Origin: CAYUMU01 sp964445985
GTDB lineage: Bacteria > Planctomycetota > Planctomycetia > Pirellulales > S012-138
Assembly (NCBI GenBank): GCA_964445985.1
Contig: CAYUMU010000008.1
Coordinates: forward strand, 62,001 to 126,000
Direction: 5' to 3'
DNA: 64,000 nt
Shown one piece after another: positions 35,212-43,008 of the stretch (its first letter is position 1; each line of letters starts with the position of its first letter). The notes under the pieces were generated by a model. That model worked only from the letters and a program-made list of their open reading frames with translations, was not told the origin of the DNA and searched no databases. Made by a program: the position numbers and the translations under genes.

Positions 35212-35457
35212 ATGAGTTCGTTTGAATCAGTAGACCACTTGATGAGCGATCCTCGCTGGGACTGCTTTTGGTTTCTGCGGCCCGCGCGAAACCAGAAGCA
35301 TGGCTTGTATGCCTGGCAAGTCTGGAGTTTCCGCGTGGATCGTCGCACCCAACATGAGCTGGAATGCCGGCTCGTTGCCAGTGGCGACTCGGCGACCGAA
35401 GCTTGCCAAAATGCTTTGGATACCGTGGAAGAACCGGTAGCTTTGCTCGAGTATTAA
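35212..35457 (+). CDS. Small hypothetical protein (81 aa)
   Basis: An ATG at 35212 gives a compact protein with a Trp/Phe-rich core (WDCFWFLRPARNQ, GLYAWQVWSFRVDRR), a strand-like ECRLVASGDSATEACQNAL and an acidic end. No leader or domain is recognised. Composition is protein-like while the upstream extension to 35074 is not. Moderate confidence; a shadow cannot be fully excluded. Confidence 0.45.
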   Translation: MSSFESVDHLMSDPRWDCFWFLRPARNQKHGLYAWQVWSFRVDRRTQHELECRLVASGDSATEACQNALDTVEEPVALLEY

Positions 35458-35921
35458 CCGTCCGCGGAGGTTGGCGCCTGCCGGTCTGCTAGATGTCCGG
35501 CCCAAGCCAAGTGCGGTACACGTAGCGCGCCGCGGGGGCTCACCCTCCAGCGGGCCACGTTCACCGCGGACGCGGCGCCGCATCAGCCTCCCGCCGGGCG
35601 TGTGCTAGAGAACAGCTTGAACTTGCGCGCCAAGGGTCGCGCACCCTTCGCATACTTTTCTTAACCGGCAGGTTTTGCCAGATCCCCGGCGGATCTCGCC
35701 GCTATCACTTCCGCATGATCAGCTGCCGAACGTAACGCGGTCTCCGCCCAAGCCCAGGCTGGGCATGAACCTGTGTCGGTTGTGAGCAGTAGGCTCACGC
35801 CTGGTATCAAACTTGCCTTGTTGCCCCCAGCCAGTGCTCGGCAACGGCCAGATGGGGCAGCGCGCTAGCAACCGTGAATGAACGACAGGCCGTCAGAGTG
35901 TTTTTGCAAACAGGAGGTTGC
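35458..35921. other. Intergenic region, no gene seen
   Basis: These 464 bases show only a small hairpin AAGGGT-cgcgc-ACCCTT (35632-35648). No reading frame with protein-like content was found. Confidence 0.45.
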
Positions 35922-36419
35922 ATGTTGCCGGTCGCCAGCATTTTAACTGGATTGAGTACAGTCGGGTCTCTGTTCCGGCGGTCGGGTTCCGTGGAAGCCG
36001 CCAAAGCCACCGAGCCGGCCCCGGCCGACCCGTTGGCCAGTTTGTCCAGCGAAAGCGCACTCCAAGAATTGGCCTCGCGCCACGACCTGACCAAGATCTC
36101 GCCCGAAGACTTTTCAGCCCTGGCGCGGCAGTTGCATCAGGCCGGGGTGATTAACGATCGCGAACTGCAGGACCTGGCCGCGGTGCGATTGGAACTCGAC
36201 CTGGCGGAATTGCCTCCGGGCAAGCCTGTGGACGTGCTGGCATTTTTGGAAACCAAGCAGCAGCGTCTGCAAGGACAGTTGGCAGCCCCAGCCGGCGGAA
36301 CGTCGCCTTCACTATCGGCTTCGGACTATAATGAGGCGGCCGATCGCGTGGCGCGGCAGTTGGACTTTCTAAGGGAGTTTCAGCAGGCTCGCTCCGGCGC
36401 GGTGGATACCACGGTATAA
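35922..36419 (+). CDS. Hypothetical protein (165 aa)
   Basis: ATG at 35922 is chosen because AGGAGG (35912-35917) lies 4 nt upstream, although the frame is open to 35874. The N-terminus is weakly hydrophobic (LPVASILTGLSTVGSLF). The rest is helical and acidic (SPEDFSALARQLHQAGVIND, LAAVRLELDLAELPPGKPVD, ASDYNEAADRVARQLDFLRE). I recognise no family; the helix-rich pattern could be a structural or chaperone-like protein. Confidence 0.65.
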   Translation: MLPVASILTGLSTVGSLFRRSGSVEAAKATEPAPADPLASLSSESALQELASRHDLTKISPEDFSALARQLHQAGVINDRELQDLAAVRLELDLAELPPGKPVDVLAFLETKQQRLQGQLAAPAGGTSPSLSASDYNEAADRVARQLDFLREFQQARSGAVDTTV

Positions 36420-36502
36420 GAGGGGCGACGCGTAATAACTTCCCGATTGCGATTCACTGTGCCAGCCGATCTCTGGATGACAGGGTCGAATCCGCCGCTT
36501 CC

Positions 36503-36530
36503 TGGATTCCCGCATGCGCGGGAATGACGG
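36503..36530 (+). repeat. REP-like palindrome, copy 1
   Basis: TGGATTCCCGC, loop ATGC, GCGGGAAT then GACGG. The stem is 8 bp (36506-36513 with 36518-36525). It matches two further copies at 37192 and 48876 apart from a compensated A:T for G:C pair. Confidence 0.65.
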
Positions 36531-36618
36531 GTAAGTGTGCGAGCAAATTGTCAGTGACCATTCGGGAAGCAATCGTTCGATGCCTCCTGGGTTGGTCCGA
36601 TATTTTGCGAGCAGCAGC

Positions 36619-37101
36619 ATGAGCCTTCCCCCTGAAAACTCCTGGGTGGCCCCTTTGGGCCGCGTTTCCAGTGGCATTTTCATTCTTACCGTCCGCGGCG
36701 GCGCCGAAGAGACAGGCATGCTCACCAGTTGGGTGCAGCAGGCCGGCTTCGACCCCCCCATGGTTTCGGTCGCCGTGAAGGCCGGTCGCTACGTTTCGGA
36801 CTGGTTGACCGCCGGCGCCCCGTTTGTGGTGAATGTGGTGGGCGCGGGGCAAACCCAGTTTCTCAAGCATTTTGGCCGGGGATTCGCGCCCGACGAGCCC
36901 GCCTTCGATGGCCTGAATATCGAACGCACCGCCGACGGCCTCCCCTGGTTGGCCGACTCGCTGGGTTACCTGGAATGCCGGCCGGAAGCCCATCTCGACT
37001 CCGGCGACCACCGCATCTTTCTGGCCCAGGTCGTCCATGGCCAACTACTGAACGAAGTCGAGCCGATGCTGCACGTGCGCAAGAGCGGGCTGCGGTATTA
37101 A
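36619..37101 (+). CDS. Flavin reductase family protein (160 aa)
   Basis: Start at ATG 36619 (SLPPENSWVAPLGRVSSG); two upstream in-frame starts lie in poor context. The FMN-binding split-barrel signatures are present: RVSSGIFILTVRGG, GMLTSWVQQAGFDPPMVSV near residues 34-52, FVVNVVGAGQTQFLKHFGRG near 70-90, and a final strand HRIFLAQVVHG. Members bind FMN and reduce it or use it in small redox reactions. The gene is flanked by two directly repeated REP-like elements. Confidence 0.88.
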   Translation: MSLPPENSWVAPLGRVSSGIFILTVRGGAEETGMLTSWVQQAGFDPPMVSVAVKAGRYVSDWLTAGAPFVVNVVGAGQTQFLKHFGRGFAPDEPAFDGLNIERTADGLPWLADSLGYLECRPEAHLDSGDHRIFLAQVVHGQLLNEVEPMLHVRKSGLRY

Positions 37102-37164
37102 GGGGCGAACCCCAGATAGCATCGCAAGGAAGTCTGAAGCGGCGGTGTCGTTTCGATCCAAGGA

Positions 37165-40107
37165 TCATTCATGCTTTTGCTCTCGTGCAACTGGATCCCC
37201 GCCTTCGCGGGGATGACGGCCCTGGAGCAGGTAGGAGATCAAATCCTGCAGTTCCTCAGGCTGCTTCACAATGCCCTGCGGCATGGGCGACAGATTTTGC
37301 AGCGCTCGCTGTTCGATATCCTTCTTCTCAATCACCACCTTCTTGGTGTCGGGCAGCAGCAACTCAATTCGGTCGGCCGTTTCGGCGATCAACAGCCCCA
37401 CCAGGGGCCGGCCATCGCTGGTGATCACCTGCGTGGCCCGAAACACGGGCGAAATCTGCCGGTTGGGCGCCAGCACCGATTCCACCAGGTAAGGAACCGT
37501 GAACCGCTTGGCCGCGTCGGCCAGGCTCGGTCCCCCCATGCCGGCCGCTTCGGCCGATATGGCGTGGCATTTGGCGCAGCCCATCGATTCGAATAGCTTC
37601 CGGCCTTGCTCGGGGTTGCCTTGGGTCACCGCCTGCTTCCAATCGCGCTCCAAAAACTCCGGCGGTATTTTGTAATCGCCGCCGCCGGCGGTCGCCAACC
37701 GTTCCGCCAGGCTGGGGCCCTCCACCTTGTCGGGCAGCACAATCGCCACTTCGGCCAGCGCGCGGTAGCTGATATAGAGTTGGCTGGCGCCCGTGCGATT
37801 ACGCACGCGAAGCAAAATGTCGTTCGACCCAGGCTGCAATTCCAGCACCACCGTGTCTTGATACGGCAGGGCGCCACGTTCGACATCGTTGCTCCAAATC
37901 TGCCGTCCGTTGTGCCAGGCTTCGATGCCGTCGTCGCTGCCGAGGAGCAGGTGAGCCCGCTGCTTCTGGCCGCTTTCCATGCGGAAGTACGCGTACACCG
38001 AGCGCCGATCGACATTGCCGTACAGCGCGGCCAGATCGAACTGCCGCTGCGTCTGTTGCTGTTGCCATGAAAGCTCCTGGTCGCCCTCGGTGTACTTCGC
38101 GGCCAGGTCCACGGCGCCCTCTTGCGGCGCGTGCTTCCGCGAAAAGCCCTGGTCGCCATCGTCGAAGGGGCCAACCAGCCAGGCCGTGGTGACATTGCTC
38201 AGTCGGGCAATATTCAGCCGGCGTTCCTGGTCCGCCGTAACAACCTTGTTCACAACCGGCTCGCTACGAGGGTCGTTGAGCAGCGAGAGAAAATAGGCCG
38301 CCTGCAACCGCACGCCACGGTCGGCGTCTCGGGTGCTGGCCAGCAACATCTCAAACAGACGCTGCTGGTCGTCGCTGGGCGTGCCCTGTTTCCAATGATC
38401 GGCCACGGTGTAATTGCCCACCGGTCCCAGCGAACGGAGGTCGATCTGCTCGCTGGCATATTGCACGGTGTAGGCGGTCTCACTTTGCAGCTTGTCGAGC
38501 TGGCAACCAGGCGGAACGGCCGCGTCGGTTGTCGGCAAGGTCAGGCGAAACCCCGTGGCGAGCACGCCTGCCAGACGCCGGCGGCGGTCGCCCGCCTTGA
38601 GCATGTCGGCCAGCACCGTCCGCGGAGCGCGCTCGGCCAAGAACATGCAGGCCACATGGCGAAGGTAACTATCCTCGGAACCGGCCGTGGTAATCACGTC
38701 GTCGAAGCTGGCGGGGCCTTCCTCATCGAACAGGTCCAGAAGTGCGCGGAGCCGAGCAGCGGGGCCGGCGGTCAGGACTTGGGCGACGGGCGGGTCAGCC
38801 GGCTTGCCGCGCCGCTGCAGTTCAACGGTGGCGGCATAGCGCCGCTGCCACGATCGACTGGCCAGGTCCAGGTAAAGATCCTTCTCGGAGCGCGTGGTAA
38901 TGTCGTACGCCTCGAACGGCGCGGTCGAGGGATCATCCTTCCGGGTGATCATCACAATGTCGCTCTTGTAGACCGGCGACCCTTCATTTTGAGCCATGTA
39001 ACAAATGGTGGCAAAAATCCGCCCCCCACGGCCCACGCTTACGCCCACCGGTCGGGCCTGATCTTGGCCATCCAGCAGGTCGAGCTCTTCGGCCTTGAAG
39101 GTGGCGCCATGCTCCTTGAGCGGATAGCGCGTCACGCTCTTGATACACCATCGGGCCACCAGCAAGTTATGGCGAAAGCGGGGCGGCAAAAAGTCTTCGT
39201 CGTAGTAAGCCTGACCCACCGGCACAAACCGGCCGAGGTTGTCGTTGAGCGTATCGAGCAGGTCGGCCCGCTCGGGCGATTTGCTCTTCAACCAACCCCG
39301 CGGCCAACTGTAATAGGCATGCGGAACCACGTGCAGCAGCCGCCCCGGCACGTATTCGGCCGGCATGCCTTCGTGGTCGTTGTCGTTGGTGAACAGATTC
39401 CAGTCATGGTCGAACACCAGCCCACAGCTATTGCGAAGTCCGCGGGCCACCACCCGAAAACGGCTGCCATCAGGGCGAATGCGGAAGACTCCCCCCACCC
39501 CGTTGTAAGGCGTGCGAGCCCAGCGGCGGCCATTGACTTCGGTAGTCGCTTCTTGCTCTTCCCCACTTGGTTTATAGAAAAACGACCAATGCCCCCAGTG
39601 GTCGGGGCGGGTGAAGTCGCCGTAGTACCAGAGCGGGTCGCCCATCGAAATGTAGAGATCGCCTTCGGGACCGAACGCCAAACCGTGGAAACACTGATGC
39701 ACGTGCCCTAGCGGAACGCCCCACAACAGCCGCTCGGCCTTCACGCCTTCACGCTTGGTTACCGCCCCGGGCAGCACATAAATGGCGGCCACCGTGGCGA
39801 CATAGATGTCGTGGCCGCGGATCGCGATATCGTTGATCCAGGTATCGGCCGGAAAGCGATACAGCTCTTGCCGGGCCGCATAGGTTCCATCCGCTTGGGG
39901 CTCGTAAACGAACAGGGCCTCGCGCCCACCCACGAACATCCGGCCCAGGGTGTCGAGCCGCACTGATAGGAAGGATTCGTCGGGCGATGAATCGAGCCGC
40001 ACAATCTTGAGGTCGGGCTCGGCCGGCAGGTAATCGGCGTCGTCCGCGGCACGCAAATTCGTGCCGACGCAAGACAGGCAAAGTACAAGGAGGGCGCGCA
40101 ACATCAT
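37165..40107 (-). CDS. PVC-type membrane-bound dehydrogenase with C-terminal cytochrome c (980 aa)
   Basis: A signal peptide (ALLVLCLSCVGTNLRAAD) leads to an N-terminal beta-propeller (about 30-400: HVHQCFHGLAFGPEGDLYIS, FRIRPDGSRFRVVARGLRN), the Pirellula/Verrucomicrobium membrane-bound dehydrogenase type. HEAT-like helices (about 420-560) follow, then a beta-sandwich-like segment (about 660-790) and a C-terminal heme domain with CAKCH near residue 844 and SPMPQGI. Such proteins probably oxidise sugars or alcohols in the periplasm, passing electrons to the heme. The last 16 residues, beginning RHPREGGDPV, are encoded by a REP-like repeat (37192-37218) that has extended the gene. Confidence 0.93.
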   Translation of the reverse strand: MMLRALLVLCLSCVGTNLRAADDADYLPAEPDLKIVRLDSSPDESFLSVRLDTLGRMFVGGREALFVYEPQADGTYAARQELYRFPADTWINDIAIRGHDIYVATVAAIYVLPGAVTKREGVKAERLLWGVPLGHVHQCFHGLAFGPEGDLYISMGDPLWYYGDFTRPDHWGHWSFFYKPSGEEQEATTEVNGRRWARTPYNGVGGVFRIRPDGSRFRVVARGLRNSCGLVFDHDWNLFTNDNDHEGMPAEYVPGRLLHVVPHAYYSWPRGWLKSKSPERADLLDTLNDNLGRFVPVGQAYYDEDFLPPRFRHNLLVARWCIKSVTRYPLKEHGATFKAEELDLLDGQDQARPVGVSVGRGGRIFATICYMAQNEGSPVYKSDIVMITRKDDPSTAPFEAYDITTRSEKDLYLDLASRSWQRRYAATVELQRRGKPADPPVAQVLTAGPAARLRALLDLFDEEGPASFDDVITTAGSEDSYLRHVACMFLAERAPRTVLADMLKAGDRRRRLAGVLATGFRLTLPTTDAAVPPGCQLDKLQSETAYTVQYASEQIDLRSLGPVGNYTVADHWKQGTPSDDQQRLFEMLLASTRDADRGVRLQAAYFLSLLNDPRSEPVVNKVVTADQERRLNIARLSNVTTAWLVGPFDDGDQGFSRKHAPQEGAVDLAAKYTEGDQELSWQQQQTQRQFDLAALYGNVDRRSVYAYFRMESGQKQRAHLLLGSDDGIEAWHNGRQIWSNDVERGALPYQDTVVLELQPGSNDILLRVRNRTGASQLYISYRALAEVAIVLPDKVEGPSLAERLATAGGGDYKIPPEFLERDWKQAVTQGNPEQGRKLFESMGCAKCHAISAEAAGMGGPSLADAAKRFTVPYLVESVLAPNRQISPVFRATQVITSDGRPLVGLLIAETADRIELLLPDTKKVVIEKKDIEQRALQNLSPMPQGIVKQPEELQDLISYLLQGRHPREGGDPVAREQKHE
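37192..37218 (+). repeat. REP-like palindrome, copy 2, inside a coding sequence
   Basis: TGGATCCCCGC, loop CTTC, GCGGGGAT then GACGG. An 8-bp stem (37195-37202 with 37207-37214). Direct orientation relative to copy 1, 690 bp away. Read on the minus strand it encodes RHPREGGDP near the end of the dehydrogenase. Confidence 0.7.
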
Positions 40108-40359
40108 GAGAACTCTTGAGGGGAAGTATCGTCGGCGAAGCCGAATCCGCCAGAGTTCTATTCATAACCACCGAGCGGGTCCGATACCACAAGTTTGGCG
40201 CGGGTGGCGCGGCCGGCCGTACTTGGGAGTCGCACATGGCGAACAGTCGCATGGGAGCGATTCGCGTCCATAAAACAGGCGCGAACCGCCCGCGCGAATG
40301 TTAAATTCATCACAGCTTACCAACACGGGCGAAGCCATATTTCTTCTCGGGAGTCTCGC

Positions 40360-41406
40360 ATGCAGCTTTACTTGTCAGCGTCGGTTCGGAGGATCGCGGC
40401 GATTGCCCTGTTCGTGTTGCCGATGGCAATGCAGGCAAACAGAGCCACCGCCGAAGACCAGGCAGTTTCGATCCTCGCCGCGAAAATTGGCGGACACATC
40501 CACCCTTCCATCTGCTGCACCCAAGACGGCACGCTGGTCGCCGTTTATAAAGGCGGCGGGGGCCTGATGGCCGCCCGCTCCACCGATGGAGGCGCAACCT
40601 GGGATCCGCCGGCACTGATTCCCACCTCCGACCAGCGGCCCGAGGTGATTCGCGAAGTGAAAAAGTTCGAGGTCTACCCCGGCACTGCCGATACCCTGCC
40701 CGACGGCCGGGTGCTCGTCACCTGGAACTACATTGCCGACGACAAAGCCAACGACGGCTATTACGAAAGGGCTTTGCTCTACACGCTCAGTTCCGATGGA
40801 GGACGAACGTGGACCGAGCAGAAATTGATTGGACCCGTCGATGGCACGCACCTGGGCGCCGTGCGGCACAATGTTCTGCCCTGGGCAAATGGCCAATGGC
40901 TGTTGCCGCTAAGGGTGGGGCCGCCGCGAATCTACGATCCCCACACGGGCAAGCTCACCGTCTTCCCGCTGGTAGGACCCGACGGCAAAACCCACTCTTA
41001 TCAGCAGATTGTGCGCACCGCCAAAGGCACCCTGCTGGCCATGGGACCGGTCTTTCTGCGGTCGACCAATGAAGGACGCACTTGGGCCGAAGTGCCCAAC
41101 TTTGCGGTAGCGCCCCTCGGCGATACCGCCGAGGGCCGCTACCTGACGACGCTCTCCGACGGTCGCGTGCTGGTTACCTGGGGCGTGGGCAACGACAACC
41201 TCGGCCTCCGCTACAACTTCTCGACCGACGATGGTTTGACCTGGAACAACGACAGCACCGTCACGCTGCTGCCCAAAACACACGCCATTGCCCGCTACTA
41301 TTCGGCCCGCACCACGCAGATCGACGATAACCACGTAGGCACGGTCTTCATGAACCGCGACGGCGTTCACTTCTTGAAGGCCAAGGTGGATCAGATCGCA
41401 AAGTAA
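40360..41406 (+). CDS. Secreted sialidase/BNR-repeat protein (348 aa)
   Basis: Start at ATG 40360 after GGGAG; the frame upstream to 40195 is not signal-peptide-like. The leader ends near NRATAE. Four Asp-boxes mark a six-bladed propeller: STDGGATWD, SSDGGRTWTE, STNEGRTWAE and STDDGLTWNN. An arginine that might bind a carboxylate is present but no full sialidase triad is certain. Exo-sialidase-like proteins of this type are common in planctomycetes and may act on other sugars. It is divergent from the dehydrogenase (252 bp). Confidence 0.88.
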   Translation: MQLYLSASVRRIAAIALFVLPMAMQANRATAEDQAVSILAAKIGGHIHPSICCTQDGTLVAVYKGGGGLMAARSTDGGATWDPPALIPTSDQRPEVIREVKKFEVYPGTADTLPDGRVLVTWNYIADDKANDGYYERALLYTLSSDGGRTWTEQKLIGPVDGTHLGAVRHNVLPWANGQWLLPLRVGPPRIYDPHTGKLTVFPLVGPDGKTHSYQQIVRTAKGTLLAMGPVFLRSTNEGRTWAEVPNFAVAPLGDTAEGRYLTTLSDGRVLVTWGVGNDNLGLRYNFSTDDGLTWNNDSTVTLLPKTHAIARYYSARTTQIDDNHVGTVFMNRDGVHFLKAKVDQIAK

Positions 41407-41486
41407 CGCCGCCCATTTCAACACCATGAAGACGCCAACGCGTCGGGTTTGGCAAGACTCAATCGAATTCCAGGCAAATTTTCTTG

Positions 41487-41522
41487 CTCCCTTCTCCCTC
41501 GGAAATACCGGGGAGAGGGGAG
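41487..41522. terminator. Imperfect long hairpin between convergent genes
   Basis: CTCCCTTCTCCCTCGG (41487-41502) pairs with CCGGGGAGAGGGGAG (41508-41522) with two or three mismatches across AAATA. It lies between the convergent sialidase and oxidoreductase genes and can serve both as terminator. Confidence 0.45.
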
Positions 41523-41592
41523 AAAAGCGTTTCGTGCCGCTGCAGCTTCCCGTTGCTCAATCCAAACAGGGGAAGCTATAAAAAACCAACCC

Positions 41593-42921
41593 TTAGCCCA
41601 GCCCGGCCACTTCAAAGCCGTCGCGGTACTTGCGTTTCAGCAAGGCGTTGGCCTCGGGCAGATTGGTCACCGCGATCTTCTCGGCATCCCACATCAGCTT
41701 GGTGTCGGGGAAGCGGTTGGCCACCACGCCCAGCAGCAGGGCTTCGGTCAGCGGACCCGCGTAACTAAAGCTGGCGCTGGTTTCGCCCTGGCCCAGGCAG
41801 GCATCGACCCATTGATGGTAGTGGTTCTGACTATCCACTTCGGGTCGCTGATACTTGCTGAACTTGTCCTGTGGGAAGAGTAGCGCCTCGGCCACGTGGG
41901 GCAGCAGCAGGTAGCCTTCTTCGCCCACGAACAGCGAGCCCTGGCCGGGCAACTTGAGATCGGCCGGCAATTTCAGTTCTTCGCTGGCAGGCGGGGCAAA
42001 GCCGCCATCGTACCACTTCCACAGCAGCGTATCGGTGGTGTGCTTGGTGCCCGGGAACTCGTACTCCACAATATTTTTTTCAGGGTGTCCCACGCCGGTC
42101 GGTTTGCGGCAACTGGTCTTGGCCCAATGGGGCGCCGTGAGTTCCAAGGCCGCGTAGGGCGTATCGAAAATATGCACGCCCATGTCGCCCAGCGTGCCGG
42201 TGCCAAAGTCGATCAGCTTGCGCCAATTGCCGGGATGATACACGCCCGGCGTGAAGGGCCGCTCGGCGGCGGTCCCTAGCCACAGGTTCCAATCGAGCGT
42301 GCTGGGCACTTGATCCGTGCCTTGGAAGGCCGGGCCGTCGTAGCCCCAGTTCTTGTTCGACCAGGCATGCACCTGACTCACTTTGCCGATCACGCCCGAC
42401 TGAATCAACTTCACCGCCCGGCGATAGGGGGCACTGGAATGAACCTGAATGCCCATCTGTGTCGGCAGCTTCTTCTGCTCGGCCAGCAGCCGCAGTTGCC
42501 GGGCTTCGAACACTTCGTGCGTGAGCGGCTTTTGGCAGTAGACCGGCTTGTTGTTGTTCAGCGCCGTCAAGGCCGCCGGGGCGTGCGTGTGGTCGGGCGT
42601 CGAAACCACCACGGCATCGATCTTGTCGCCCAGCTTGGCGAACAGCTCGCGGTAGTCGCGGAAGGTTTGCGCGCCGGGATGTTTGGCTTGGGCGGACTCC
42701 AGCCGCGTGAGGTCCACGTCGCACAGCGCGGCGACTTCGACCTGCTTATGCGAAGCGATCGAACCCAAATCGGCGCCCCCCATGCCGCCCACGCCAATAT
42801 GGGCCGTGCGCAGTTTACCGTTAGGGCTGGCCGCGCGCAGTGCCGACGACAGCGTGGGCAGCGCCAACACAACCGCGCTGGCCTTGAGAAAGTCACGGCG
42901 TTCGATGGGGCGATTCTTCAT
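41593..42921 (-). CDS. Tat-exported Gfo/Idh/MocA family oxidoreductase (442 aa)
   Basis: Start at ATG 42919-42921 (NRPIERRDFLKASAVV follows, a good Tat motif); the frame upstream lacks one. The Rossmann fold is at residues about 33-150 (AHIGVGGMGGADLG near 38-51, VVSTPDHTHAPAAL). The catalytic EKP motif is CQKPLTHEV, the Gln variant. The C-terminal half has GTGTLGDMGVHIFDTPYAAL. Members are NAD(P)-dependent sugar or inositol dehydrogenases, or glycosidase-like enzymes when exported. It is the last gene in a likely operon with the hydrolase and transporter. Confidence 0.92.
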   Translation of the reverse strand: MKNRPIERRDFLKASAVVLALPTLSSALRAASPNGKLRTAHIGVGGMGGADLGSIASHKQVEVAALCDVDLTRLESAQAKHPGAQTFRDYRELFAKLGDKIDAVVVSTPDHTHAPAALTALNNNKPVYCQKPLTHEVFEARQLRLLAEQKKLPTQMGIQVHSSAPYRRAVKLIQSGVIGKVSQVHAWSNKNWGYDGPAFQGTDQVPSTLDWNLWLGTAAERPFTPGVYHPGNWRKLIDFGTGTLGDMGVHIFDTPYAALELTAPHWAKTSCRKPTGVGHPEKNIVEYEFPGTKHTTDTLLWKWYDGGFAPPASEELKLPADLKLPGQGSLFVGEEGYLLLPHVAEALLFPQDKFSKYQRPEVDSQNHYHQWVDACLGQGETSASFSYAGPLTEALLLGVVANRFPDTKLMWDAEKIAVTNLPEANALLKRKYRDGFEVAGLG

Positions 42922-43008
42922 GCGAGCAATTCTCCGAGTTAGTTCCAACACGTACGACGGCGCCATTCTAAACGGCCATCCGTTGCATAAGCACGCTCAA
43001 AAAAACGA

